Notes: generated by a model from the letters alone, not told the origin. 64,000 nucleotides of DNA from Mucilaginibacter saanensis (GCF_014200575.1 NZ_JACHBZ010000019.1:60800-124799), one strand, 5' to 3'. Counted from the first letter of the stretch, positions 18,054 to 26,349 are shown. Translations and numbers: made by a program.

Positions 18054-18318
18054 ATAAATAATTGCTGACAAGGCGGTATGAAGATAACGATAAAAGCTAA
18101 GTGTAGCGGATGAAATTATTATTATGCTTACTTAACGCCTTTTTTAACCAATGCTTAAAACATGCCCACATTACTTACCAGTAGGTTAATTAAACGGGGG
18201 TAAATACACTGAATAATACCCGCCAAAGCATTTGGCATGTTTTTTAGAATAATTAGGTGTAATTACCGGTTTACTATATATACAAATGCCCAACCGGATA
18301 ACCAATGTATAGATAAAC

Positions 18319-19185
18319 GTGCAGTTTCTGAACTTAATGGTGCAAAATATTATAAAGATTGTAAGACGACTGCTTTTTAGCGGCAGTGCGTACGTCAATA
18401 TTAATCAGCAATTAAAAGTTATAGATGTATTGAAGCCCTTTATACAGGATAAATACATCCATTATCGTATTTATGTAATCTATCTGTTCTCCTATTTGTC
18501 ACGGGCCTTTGATACAGATACCAAACGGCAGATACTCATTAATCATTACCAGTTGCTGCAAGACAGGTTCCCGCCTGCTCAGCTTAACAAATTATTTAAA
18601 AGCGGAATTGTTTGCTACAGCGATAATTGCGGCTCCAACCACTATGAGTTGATACTTGCCTCCAGTGCAACACTTGAGTTTGAGGGATCGTTATCCTTAT
18701 TCTTCACCATGAATGAGATAAAAATCTCTACCCTGTCATTCACTATAGCACCGGGCAAGCTCTTTGGCCTGGCAGATGATCATGTCATTTACATATCGCG
18801 CCTGCAAAGGGCGGGCAACCACAACCAAAACATTCATACTGCCATCAAGTACTTTAATGACATTATCCCTTCGGTTATATTGATGAAAGTTCTTGAGGCG
18901 GTGGCGGCAGCATTGCACATACACACCTGCATAGGAATTTCAAGCGATAATCAGCTATCTACCTATATGGAACCAGAGGCCGAAAAGTTTTATTCTATTT
19001 ATGACCAATTCTGGATAAATAATGGTGCAACGCTTAAAAACGGAAACTATATTATTCCTCTGCCTATCGCCCAAAAGCCATTGGAGCTAATTAAGCAAAC
19101 CCACAGAAATAGGGCAATCAAAAAACGCAACAAGCTCTGTTGTATTTATAATATCAGCTATCAAAACATACTTACCGCACTTTAA
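18319..19185 (+). CDS. VirK/YbjX (DUF535) family protein
   Basis: This 288-residue soluble protein matches the DUF535 pattern. It has HYELILASSATLEFEGSL in the first half, then ISRLQRAGNHNQNI followed by an alpha-helical segment NDIIPSVILMKVLEAVAAA and HTCIGISSDNQ. At the C-terminus come YSIYDQFWINNGA and a basic KKRNKLCCIYN end. Homologues VirK and YbjX are linked to envelope stress and virulence in enteric bacteria, with no known biochemistry. It is monocistronic, with about 160 bases to the next gene. The assignment rests on motif order and is fairly secure. Confidence 0.75.
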   Translation: MQFLNLMVQNIIKIVRRLLFSGSAYVNINQQLKVIDVLKPFIQDKYIHYRIYVIYLFSYLSRAFDTDTKRQILINHYQLLQDRFPPAQLNKLFKSGIVCYSDNCGSNHYELILASSATLEFEGSLSLFFTMNEIKISTLSFTIAPGKLFGLADDHVIYISRLQRAGNHNQNIHTAIKYFNDIIPSVILMKVLEAVAAALHIHTCIGISSDNQLSTYMEPEAEKFYSIYDQFWINNGATLKNGNYIIPLPIAQKPLELIKQTHRNRAIKKRNKLCCIYNISYQNILTAL

Positions 19186-19345
19186 ACCAGCACCTTTTAC
19201 TTGCCTGTTATCCCATAATATTTGGTGTGGCTAAACGTTATTTGCTTATACTCCTGCTGAATAAATTACCTAATATTTTAGCTACTGTAGCAAACTGTTT
19301 GTTTGCTACGTAAAGTCATTTAAAGTTATACTAATTATTCAGTTT

Positions 19346-20068
19346 ATGAAAAACGTTCAGCAAAATTTAAAAAGGCGCGCAGGCATAGTCGGGATGGTAT
19401 GTTTGCTGGCAGGGCTGCTTACCTCTTGTTCAAAAGATCGTCACGACAACAATTATGTAGTACCTCCAGCGGCGCTATTATCGGTAATCAATGCTTCGCC
19501 GGATGCGCAACCAGTAAATTTCTTTTTAGACCAAAATCAAGCCAATCAGTTTCCCATCCGTTACGGGCACGGACTGGATTATCTTCGTGCCTTCAACGGC
19601 AAGCGTGTGGCCACTTTCACCCTGGCTGGCAGCTCAACAAAAATCAAGTCGGACACGATAAACCTGGTCGACAAAAAATTCTATTCTATTTACTTGACAA
19701 ACCTGGTAAGCAAACCTGATATTATATTACTGGGCGACTCCATTGCCCGCCCGGATGCAGGTAAAGCAACTATCCGTTTTGTAAATGTTAGTCCGGATGC
19801 ACCTGCTGTTGACCTTGGAATAAAAGGCGGCGCTGTGCTGGCAGCCAATAAAACCTACAAAGGATACTCACTTTTTACACCAGTACAAGGTGACGCTACC
19901 TATACTTTAGAAGTACGCAAAGCGGGCACCGCTACCGTATTAGTAAGCCTTAGCAATATCACCCTCCGCAGTGGTTCAATATACACCGTATGGTTACATG
20001 GCCTTACTGCCGCTACAGACCAAACCAAGTTGGCCGCAGACATACAAACTAACGCCTTTTATTATTGA
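19346..20068 (+). CDS. DUF4397 lipoprotein
   Basis: This is 240 residues with a lipoprotein signal peptide: a basic start, a hydrophobic core and the lipobox LLTSC, so Cys28 is lipidated. Two similar beta-sandwich units follow, each opening with a related phrase: LLSVINASPDAQPVNFFLD and IRFVNVSPDAPAVDLGIKG. They end with YSIYLTNLV and YTVWLHGLT respectively. This internal duplication is the DUF4397 pattern seen in exported Bacteroidota and Firmicutes proteins of unknown function. The protein is probably anchored in the outer membrane or facing the periplasm. A terminator follows at 20097. Confidence 0.88.
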   Translation: MKNVQQNLKRRAGIVGMVCLLAGLLTSCSKDRHDNNYVVPPAALLSVINASPDAQPVNFFLDQNQANQFPIRYGHGLDYLRAFNGKRVATFTLAGSSTKIKSDTINLVDKKFYSIYLTNLVSKPDIILLGDSIARPDAGKATIRFVNVSPDAPAVDLGIKGGAVLAANKTYKGYSLFTPVQGDATYTLEVRKAGTATVLVSLSNITLRSGSIYTVWLHGLTAATDQTKLAADIQTNAFYY

Positions 20069-20096
20069 TTTGCTTAAAATTCACGTTGATAAAATC

Positions 20097-20127
20097 AAAA
20101 GCCTCCTGATTACCTCAGGGGGCTTTT
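20097..20127 (+). terminator. intrinsic terminator after DUF4397 gene
   Basis: Arms AAAAGCCTCCTGA/TCAGGGGGCTTTT with one wobble-type mismatch surround a five-base loop. The stem sequence is close to that of the terminator after tRNA-Arg (20842). Confidence 0.75.
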
Positions 20128-20550
20128 ACTTTATAGGGTACTTTAGCCTGTTATTTTCTGGGAAGAATCCTTACAGCGAATAAGCATATTAAGCAGCTGC
20201 AAACCAACACAGCATATATTATAAATACAATCATTAAAAGTTTATGCCAATAAAAATACTTAGTTAACTGGTGTATGGTAAAATTAAAGCCCCCTTACTC
20301 TCGCAGCTCAGAGGCTTTACCTAAACCTTATCACAAGTCAAGACAGTTGCCTTAACAGCACTAACGTACAATATCATTACTTAAAAATTTATAAGAATCG
20401 ATGAATAGCAGGTATTTACCGATAAAATGGCACGACAATATAAGATGAGGAGTATTAAACAGTCGGAAAATCCACTGCAATGCCGCATTTCCAACCCCAT
20501 CCAAGCCGCGTAAAACAAAAAAGAGAAGTGAGAACTTCTCCTTTAAATGC

Positions 20551-20583
20551 CACACCCCCGCTTTACCACTAAGCTATGCCCCC
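20551..20583 (-). pseudogene. tRNA-like 5' half
   Basis: Read on the minus strand it gives GGGGGCATAGCTTAGTGGTA followed by AAGC. That is a seven-base acceptor strand, T8-A9 and a perfect four-pair D-stem with AGTGGTA loop. The anticodon arm cannot be completed afterwards and no matching T-arm follows, so it is a truncated tRNA. Confidence 0.45.
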
Positions 20584-20607
20584 AAATTGTACTTGTTATT
20601 TAATGAG

Positions 20608-20641
20608 TGGAGTGCAAAAGGAATCGAACCTATGACTGGGG
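20608..20641 (-). pseudogene. tRNA-like 3' half
   Basis: On the minus strand the segment AGGTTCGATTCC is a T-arm signature followed by a seven-base acceptor-like strand and CA. Stem pairing is imperfect, and no D-arm or anticodon arm is found before it. It lies upstream of the 5' half, so the two could be remains of a decayed tRNA pair. Confidence 0.4.
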
Positions 20642-20841
20642 TGTAAATATCTTTTTATCTTTCTTTTATAAAATTAATGTAAAACACTGATAAAAAGCAA
20701 GTTTAACCATGTAACAAATACGTTATAATTAACCTGGAATCAAGTATAATTACAGGGTGTGATTGGCAACGTCTGGATGCCATCAGTACGATGTTAAAAG
20801 AGTTAAAAGAACCATGAAGTAAAATACTTATCTCCAACAAA

Positions 20842-20871
20842 AAAGCCTCCTGATTTTCATCAGGAGGCTTT
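20842..20871 (-). terminator. terminator of tRNA-Arg
   Basis: A perfect stem of about thirteen pairs (20842-20854 with 20859-20871) has a four-base loop, followed on the minus strand by T residues. It lies seven bases past the tRNA end. Confidence 0.85.
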
Positions 20872-20877
20872 ACCAGG

Positions 20878-20951
20878 TGATCTCATCTGGATTCGAACCA
20901 GAGACCTACTGCTTAGAAGGCAGTTGCTCTATCCAGCTGAGCTATGAGACC
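20878..20951 (-). tRNA. tRNA-Arg (anticodon TCT)
   Basis: The minus strand gives a complete 74-base cloverleaf. The acceptor is GGTCTCA/TGAGATC with one G-U pair, with a D-arm GCTCAGCTGGATAGAGC. The anticodon arm ACTGC-CTTCTAA-GCAGT has anticodon TCT. The T-arm TCTGG-TTCGAAT-CCAGA is perfect. CCA is not encoded. It reads AGA/AGG arginine codons. Confidence 0.96.
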
Positions 20952-21050
20952 ATCGCGTTTTTTTCGCGGTGCAAAGATGCAAAAATAAGCTGAATTACCA
21001 ATCAAAATTGTGATTGTTTTATTGAAGCATGATTTATCCTATGCAAAATC

Positions 21051-21380
21051 TCACCATAATGACGGTGTATTACGGTAATTAATTATCTTTTCAACAAGCT
21101 CCTGTATTTCAAATACGGATAACCTTTGGGAGCCATCAGCTATATAACTCAATGACTCCTGTGGCGACTCAAAAAAAATAGTTCCCATATAATCAGGGTC
21201 ATTTTTCTTTTCCAGATGCAACTTGCTTTCTCTCCGTATCAGTAAATCGCCTGTTTGATGTCTGTTACGATAAATACTATAACTGGCGGTAATAGCAACG
21301 TGGCCGTCAAGATGGGCTTCGCTGTCAGGTATTATTATTAAGTCAAGGCTGTTTTTAATCGTAATAAATATAGGTTTCAT
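21051..21380 (-). CDS. hypothetical protein
   Basis: This is 109 residues from the ATG at 21380 (MKPIFITIKNSLDLII). It is a soluble alpha/beta-looking protein with DGHVAITASYSIYRN, a charged middle (RRESKLHLEKKNDPD) and an amphipathic C-terminal helix EIQELVEKIINY. I do not recognise the family. It sits alone between tRNA-Arg and a lone response-regulator receiver. Composition is natural and the frame is well formed, so it is probably real. Confidence 0.6.
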   Translation of the reverse strand: MKPIFITIKNSLDLIIIPDSEAHLDGHVAITASYSIYRNRHQTGDLLIRRESKLHLEKKNDPDYMGTIFFESPQESLSYIADGSQRLSVFEIQELVEKIINYRNTPSLW

Positions 21381-21664
21381 GATTATCACATTAATAAACA
21401 AATATTAACATTAAATATTTTGTTATAATAATATTAAACTATAATAATAAGTCATGAAAAAGTTATCCGTTACAACCTATTATAGAAACAAAATTAGCTT
21501 GTTAACACAAGCTTTACAACTATTATGCGTAAAAACCACCATAAAATACCGTGAAAACACTCTTTTCAGCTCCAATAGTTATTTATATTTTTACCCACGC
21601 GGGTTATTTATAACTTTATTGTAGGCATAAATTGATTTTTTAATATTAATATTCTTATAATAAC

Positions 21665-22069
21665 ATGACTATTAACGATTTATTTACCAAGGTTTTTTGC
21701 ATTGATGACGATAATATAAATCATTATATATCTGAAAAATATATTAACAGTCTTTTAGTAAATCCACAAATTACAACTTTCATTAATTGTAAAGACGCAA
21801 TCAATGAGCTACTTAACAGAAGCAGTGCGGATGAGTTACCCGATTACATTTTATTAGATATCAACATGCCGGTTATGAATGGGTGGGATTTTCTGGATGA
21901 GTTTAATCGTTTAAAGATTGACCCCTGGGGTAAAATTGAAATTTACATAGTAAGTTCATCAATTTTTGCACATGATAAAGATAAATCGCTGCAGTATCCT
22001 ATTGTTAAAGAATTTATATCAAAGCCTCTTAGCCAGGACAAACTTAAGCAGGTATTTAAGGTAAATTAA
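21665..22069 (+). CDS. single-domain response regulator
   Basis: This is a 134-residue CheY-like receiver with no output domain. CIDDDN carries the acidic pocket, LLDINMPVMNGWDF holds the phosphorylated Asp, VSSS the switch Ser/Thr and ISKPLS the conserved Lys. Such stand-alone receivers in Bacteroidota act as phosphorelay links or by protein contact. The convergent neighbour is a PAS-only membrane protein, and the nearest kinase in the window is kilobases away, so the partner is unknown. Confidence 0.9.
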   Translation: MTINDLFTKVFCIDDDNINHYISEKYINSLLVNPQITTFINCKDAINELLNRSSADELPDYILLDINMPVMNGWDFLDEFNRLKIDPWGKIEIYIVSSSIFAHDKDKSLQYPIVKEFISKPLSQDKLKQVFKVN

Positions 22070-22097
22070 TTGGTACCATCAGGGCATTACCGCTTAC

Positions 22098-23123
22098 TTA
22101 GTCATTGGTTATTACAATATTACCTGATAGGGTTGATGCTTCTCCCTTGTTGTTATAAACAATACTACCCGACGCCTTTAACCACCTGGGTTTACTGCCG
22201 TCAAGCGGATTTATCTTAAACTCTTTAATATAACTAACGCCGTTTTTAATTGCGTCCTCCATAACCCTGGCAATTTCTTCCTGATACTCCTCGGCAGCTA
22301 TCTTTAAGCCATCTGCCAGTGTTAATTTAATTTCATTTTTAATACCATGCATGGCCATTCCGTTGTTAGAAAAGGTTAGCTCTTGTGTTTCCAGATCTAC
22401 CGACCAAAATCCAATGTCTTTCAGCTCAATTTTAACACTTAAATAGTCTAGGGCCTCTAATAATCTGGTGCTCAACCTATCGGCATTTACGTATGCAAGC
22501 TCCAGCTCACTCCCGGTAGCTATCAATTCCTCTTTTACTTCGACTAAATTTGCAGTTAAACTTTTGTTAATATCTACTAACTTTTTGTTGTTCAAATAAC
22601 TTTCGGTAACGTCAGTAGTAATTTGCAGTATGTAAAGCATTTCATCATCAGCATCCTTAACAGCTTTATACTCCGAATCAAAATATAAGGTTTGCTGCAC
22701 TCCATTAACAAGTAGTGTATTGGCAACATGATTATTATTTAGTGTAACTCCGTTGTCCCAAACAGTTTCCAGTAATCCTAAAAGTGGCATGTATTTCAGG
22801 TTTGGCAGCGCCTCGCTAATTGATTTGTTCAGCACACGCCGGTCCTTGTTCCAATAAGCCAGCATCGCATCGTTGGCATATTCAATACAAAAATCTTCAG
22901 TAGCGTATATGGCTATAGCACTTGATGATCCCGACAATATTTTTGAAAAGTCAATATTGTATGGAAGAACAGCAGCTTTTCCGATCTTATCTTTCCGTTT
23001 AACAAAATAAAAATTCATATAAACTAAAGCACTTATCAGGCCATAAAAAAATAAGTTTTGATACCAATTACCCACACTAAATTGCTTAGCGAGAGATAAA
23101 CCATAGGGGCTTAAGGCATTCAT
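22098..23123 (-). CDS. membrane-anchored tandem-PAS protein without output domain
   Basis: This 341-residue protein has one N-terminal membrane span (about 22-42, LFFYGLISALVYMNFYFV). A first PAS domain follows at about 58-175 (AIYATEDFCIEYANDAML, closing ILQITTDVTE). A helical coiled segment covers about 176-225 (NKKLVDINKSLTANLVEVKE), then a second PAS domain runs to the end (LKDIGFWSVDLETQELTFS and LSGNIVITND). There is no kinase, cyclase, GGDEF or DNA-binding domain. It could transmit signals by complexing with a kinase. It is convergent with the lone receiver, with 28 bases between the stops. Confidence 0.8.
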   Translation of the reverse strand: MNALSPYGLSLAKQFSVGNWYQNLFFYGLISALVYMNFYFVKRKDKIGKAAVLPYNIDFSKILSGSSSAIAIYATEDFCIEYANDAMLAYWNKDRRVLNKSISEALPNLKYMPLLGLLETVWDNGVTLNNNHVANTLLVNGVQQTLYFDSEYKAVKDADDEMLYILQITTDVTESYLNNKKLVDINKSLTANLVEVKEELIATGSELELAYVNADRLSTRLLEALDYLSVKIELKDIGFWSVDLETQELTFSNNGMAMHGIKNEIKLTLADGLKIAAEEYQEEIARVMEDAIKNGVSYIKEFKINPLDGSKPRWLKASGSIVYNNKGEASTLSGNIVITND

Positions 23124-23286
23124 AGGGGCAGCAGGGGTTAGACGAAATAAAGATAATACTTAATTGTATAATAAACCACGGCCGTACATACAATAACTGT
23201 TAATTTCACATTATTTTAATAAAAAAAAGACGTATTCGTTAGTAATATCACATTTAACAATACTTAAAAGTGCCATTCAGATTTTT

Positions 23287-23294
23287 TATATTTG
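23287..23294 (+). promoter_or_regulatory. TAnnTTTG promoter element
   Basis: TATATTTG matches the Bacteroidota -7 consensus exactly and lies 19 bases before the Nif3-like start. No clear TTTG box is visible at the expected upstream spacing, so it is a partial match. Confidence 0.4.
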
Positions 23295-23313
23295 ATCAAT
23301 TCCCATAAACATC

Positions 23314-24249
23314 ATGAGCACAACAAAAACACTGTTCCCATTGGCTGCAGACCTTGGCCGGCGAAAGTTTATTTATAACCTTAGCAAGGTAGCGGGCGCT
23401 GCCGCGTTTTTAACCTTGCCCCTCGCTGGCAAAGCAGGCACCTTTTTAAATATCAAGGACGAGATCACCGTGGGCCAGATCATGGATATGTTTATGAGCC
23501 AGGTACCGGGTGGGCCCTTAACCGATACCGTTGACACCCTAAAAGCCGGCAACCGCGACATTAAAGTTACCGGCATTGTAACCACCATGTTTGCTACTAT
23601 TGATGTTATAAAGCAAACCATAGCCCTCGGAGCCAATTTTATTATAGCCCATGAGCCTACTTTTTACAATCATCAGGACGAAACCGACTGGCTGGCCCAT
23701 GATGATGTTTATCGTTACAAAGCCGACTTATTAAAACAACACAACATAGCCGTATGGCGCAATCATGACCATATACACCATCTAAATCCCGATGGCGTGA
23801 GAATGGGGCTGTTAAAACAGCTTAACTGGTCTGGTTACTACAACCCTGCAGCAAGCAATGTGTTAATGCTTCCGGCAAGGTCGTTAAGTTCACTCATTAA
23901 ATATTTAAAGCAGAAACTGTTTATAGACAAGGTAAGGTACATAGGTAACCTACAGCAAAACTGCCATAAAATATTGCTGATGCCTGGCGCAGCGGGCGGT
24001 ACAAGTCAGATACAGGCCATGAGTAAAGAGAAACCTGACGTTTTAATATGCGGCGAAATACAGGAATGGGAAACCGCAGAGTATATCCGTGACGCGCGGG
24101 CAGAAGGGCGAAAATTATCGCTGATAGTACTGGGCCATATCGCCAGTGAAGAACCCGGTTCAGAATTTATGGCTGCCTGGCTAAAAGAAAAAGTACCGGG
24201 CATCAAAACAACCCACATCCGCTCTAATAACTCCTTGTCATTTCTATAA
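23314..24249 (+). CDS. Nif3-like dinuclear metal protein with export-type N-terminus
   Basis: This is 311 residues. The C-terminal 250 match the Nif3/YbgI fold: the metal-ligand block IAHEPTFY with HNIAVWRNHDHIHH following, and at the end ICGEIQEWETAEY and VLGHIASEEPGSEFMAAWL. The N-terminus is unusual. DLGRRKFIYNLSKVAGAAAF looks like a twin-arginine-type signal with hydrophobic core and AGKAG cleavage region. Most Nif3 proteins are cytosolic and begin directly at the domain. The function of the family is unknown despite wide conservation. Export via Tat is inferred from the RRKF motif and needs support. Confidence 0.8.
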   Translation: MSTTKTLFPLAADLGRRKFIYNLSKVAGAAAFLTLPLAGKAGTFLNIKDEITVGQIMDMFMSQVPGGPLTDTVDTLKAGNRDIKVTGIVTTMFATIDVIKQTIALGANFIIAHEPTFYNHQDETDWLAHDDVYRYKADLLKQHNIAVWRNHDHIHHLNPDGVRMGLLKQLNWSGYYNPAASNVLMLPARSLSSLIKYLKQKLFIDKVRYIGNLQQNCHKILLMPGAAGGTSQIQAMSKEKPDVLICGEIQEWETAEYIRDARAEGRKLSLIVLGHIASEEPGSEFMAAWLKEKVPGIKTTHIRSNNSLSFL

Positions 24250-24555
24250 CCTGTAATGTATGGATTATAAAACATATTTGTTGTTAAATAATTTAACATT
24301 ACGTACAATTGCAGATAAAATATTTTAATAGCAGGCTTGCTAATAACATGTTAATCATACAGTTGTTAATATTTATACAATTTTTGATAAAGTGATTGTG
24401 AGCGCCTCTGATTGAGGTATTTTAAACATTTTTTGTACAAAAAGTATGTATAATTGATACAAAAACGGCATTTTTTATATTTTAAAATAGAAAGTGTTTT
24501 TTTTACAATAAGTTAATCATACTTTTAACCCAATTTTTTTAATAAAACTTAATTT
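24250..24555. other. AT-rich regulatory interval before sugar kinase
   Basis: This 306-base region has no gene and very high AT. It contains the palindrome at 24430-24443 and a nearby TACAAAAA half-site. It probably carries the promoter of the kinase gene at 24556. Confidence 0.5.
24430..24443. promoter_or_regulatory. TTTTTGTACAAAAA palindrome
   Basis: A perfect 14-base palindrome lies 112 bases before the kinase start, with a TACAAAAA half-site repeated about 16 bases downstream. It has operator-like symmetry. The binding protein is unknown. Confidence 0.35.
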
Positions 24556-25416
24556 ATGATCATAATTGCTGACGGTGGCTCAACTAAAACAAACTGGTGT
24601 CTGGTTACCGAAGAAGGTAAAAAAGTGTATTTTAACACTGAGGGCTATAACCCTTATTTTTCTGGTACGGAGTATATCATACAATCTTTAAATGAAAGTT
24701 TGCCAACCGACCTTGAAAAAGACGAAATAACCGAAGTAAACTATTACGGTGCTGGTTGTTCAACACCCGAAATGCGTAAAATTGTTGAAGAAGCCATGAA
24801 AGCCGTTTTCACCAAATCAAAGGTGAACATAGGTCATGACCTGCTTGCCGCAGCCCGTGCCCTGTTAGGTAACAATGAAGGTTTTGCCGCTATTTTAGGC
24901 ACAGGTACCAATACCTGTATTTATGATGGTAAAGAAGTAGTTAATAATATTGATTCAGGAGCTTACATCCTGGGTGATGAAGGCAGCGGATGCTACATTG
25001 GTAAAAAATTATTAGCCGATTATCTGCGCGGCTACATGCCTGAGCCGGTACGCGCCTTGTTTTGGGAAACCTTTAAACTTACACCTGATGATATAAATGA
25101 ACAGGTTTATACCCAGCCGCGTGCAAACCGTTTTTGCGCAAGTTTCAGCAAGTTTGTTTATGACAACAATGTACATATTGAATACTCACGTAATTTGGTA
25201 CGTACCTCATTTGAGGATTTTTTCCGCAACCTGGTAACACATTACCCAGATTATCAAAAATATACATTTAACTGTATTGGTTCGGTTGGTTACAACTTCC
25301 GCAACGTGCTGGAAGAGGTTGTTACCGAAAACGGAATGGTAGTTGGTAACATCATCCGCTCGCCTATAGATAACCTGGTTAAATATCACTTAGACTTAGC
25401 CCCAAGCTCTTTGTAA
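24556..25416 (+). CDS. BadF/BadG/BcrA-type sugar kinase (N-acetylglucosamine kinase-like)
   Basis: This is a 286-residue ASKHA-fold kinase. The phosphate-1 motif ADGGSTKTNW (Asp6, Lys11, Thr12) is intact, the catalytic Asp is in IGHDLLAA, phosphate-2 is LGTGTNTC, and YILGDEGSGCYIGKKLL is the adenosine-side signature of the family. Relatives phosphorylate N-acetylglucosamine, muramic-acid sugars or glucose; which one here cannot be told. It stands upstream of a pfkA-gap operon and is paralogous to the gene at 27340. Unlike that paralogue it keeps all catalytic residues. A strong terminator follows. Confidence 0.85.
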   Translation: MIIIADGGSTKTNWCLVTEEGKKVYFNTEGYNPYFSGTEYIIQSLNESLPTDLEKDEITEVNYYGAGCSTPEMRKIVEEAMKAVFTKSKVNIGHDLLAAARALLGNNEGFAAILGTGTNTCIYDGKEVVNNIDSGAYILGDEGSGCYIGKKLLADYLRGYMPEPVRALFWETFKLTPDDINEQVYTQPRANRFCASFSKFVYDNNVHIEYSRNLVRTSFEDFFRNLVTHYPDYQKYTFNCIGSVGYNFRNVLEEVVTENGMVVGNIIRSPIDNLVKYHLDLAPSSL

Positions 25417-25465
25417 GATAAAAGACACTTAAATAAAGTACTTTTTCAAAAAAGGGCACAAAAAG

Positions 25466-25492
25466 AAGGGCCGGAAAATTATTCCGGCCCTT
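25466..25492. terminator. bidirectional terminator
   Basis: AAGGGCCGGAA/TTCCGGCCCTT form a perfect eleven-pair GC-rich stem with a five-base loop, A-rich on the left and TTTT on the right. It lies between the convergent kinase and Nudix-regulator genes. Confidence 0.9.
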
Positions 25493-25526
25493 TTATGTTT
25501 TAATCTGTTAGAAGCTTCTTCCCGGT

Positions 25527-26219
25527 TTAAACAATATTCATTTCGCCCTGAAAAATCTTGCCGTATTTACGCTTGTCAAACTTGTACAATTTGGCAGCCC
25601 GGTATGATACACCTTTCTGCTTTTCATCAAGCTCCTTTAAAAATCCGTAGCTCAGCATTTTTTTCCTGAAATTTCTTTTATCCAGCTTTTTATTTAAAAC
25701 TGCTTCGTACAGCGACTGCAACTGGGTAAGCGTAAATTTCTCGGGCAGCAACTCAAAAGCGATTGGCTGATAATGCAGGCGCCTGCGAATTTTGTTAAAT
25801 CCGGTATTAAAGATTTCGCTGTGATCAAATGCCAGTTTTGACAATTCACTAACCGGGTGCCAAAATGCCTTTTTTGCATATTGGGTAACCGGCCTTAATT
25901 CCTTTTGCCCGTTTATGCGGATCAGTGCGTAATAGGCCACGGTAATAACCCTGCCCTGCGGGTGCCGGTTTACCTCACCAAAGGTATGAAACTGTTGCAT
26001 GTGCATATCTCGCAAACCGGTAAGCTCATACAATATACGCTCGGCAGCATCATCAATACTCTCGTCCTGCTCAACAATATAACCGGGCAACGCCAGCCAA
26101 TCTTTATACGGCTCTTCGTTACGTTCAATCAGCAAAATTTTAAGCTCGCCGGCTTCAAAGCCAAAAATTACGCAGTCAATAGAGAATACGGAATCAAACT
26201 TGGGTAGCATCACTTCCAA
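25527..26219 (-). CDS. NrtR-type transcriptional regulator with degraded Nudix box
   Basis: This 230-residue protein has an N-terminal Nudix fold (about 8-145, opening SIDCVIFGFEAGELKILLIER) and a C-terminal winged helix (about 155-225, with KRNFRKKMLSYGFLKE). This is the architecture of NrtR/AraR regulators. The Nudix box at 46-69 reads GYIVEQDESIDDAAERILYE with LTGL after it: the canonical REUxEE is RILYEL, so two of the catalytic glutamates are gone and hydrolysis is unlikely. Family members sense ADP-ribose or sugar ligands. It is divergent from pfkA, and a palindrome sits in the pfkA promoter, so it probably controls that operon (inference). Confidence 0.85.
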   Translation of the reverse strand: MEVMLPKFDSVFSIDCVIFGFEAGELKILLIERNEEPYKDWLALPGYIVEQDESIDDAAERILYELTGLRDMHMQQFHTFGEVNRHPQGRVITVAYYALIRINGQKELRPVTQYAKKAFWHPVSELSKLAFDHSEIFNTGFNKIRRRLHYQPIAFELLPEKFTLTQLQSLYEAVLNKKLDKRNFRKKMLSYGFLKELDEKQKGVSYRAAKLYKFDKRKYGKIFQGEMNIV

Positions 26220-26299
26220 AACTATACGGGGATTTAAGTTTAATTGTTAAATATATGGCCTTAATTCCTAATCCAAAAAAAAATAAATAAAATTTAATG

Positions 26300-26324
26300 G
26301 TGTAAGTTACACACAGTATCTTCG
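26300..26324 (+). promoter_or_regulatory. pfkA promoter with overlapping palindromic operator candidate
   Basis: GTGTAA-G-TTACAC at 26300-26312 is a perfect palindrome. Four bases later TATCTTCG (26317-26324) resembles the TAnnTTTG -7 element with one change. A further GTGTAA half-site lies at 26341-26346, just before the pfkA start. The placement would suit repression or activation by the divergent Nudix-type regulator. Confidence 0.45.
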
Positions 26325-26349
26325 TAGCACAAATTTAAGTGGTGTAAAG

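Larger units (their letters stand above)
20128..20841. other. gene-poor interval with decayed tRNA and possible coding scraps
   Basis: This 700-base stretch has no convincing intact gene. It holds two tRNA-like half-sequences on the minus strand (20608-20641 and 20551-20583). It also holds a 37-codon plus-strand frame ending at 20817 that reads like the tail of a lost gene (INLESSIITG, then DWQRLDAISTMLKELKEP). The rest is AT-rich and unremarkable. Confidence 0.5.

Noticed and set aside
18222..18246. Hairpin GCCAAA/TTTGGC followed by T-run
   Set aside because: It would terminate plus-strand transcription, but no plus-strand gene lies upstream; the stem is only six pairs.
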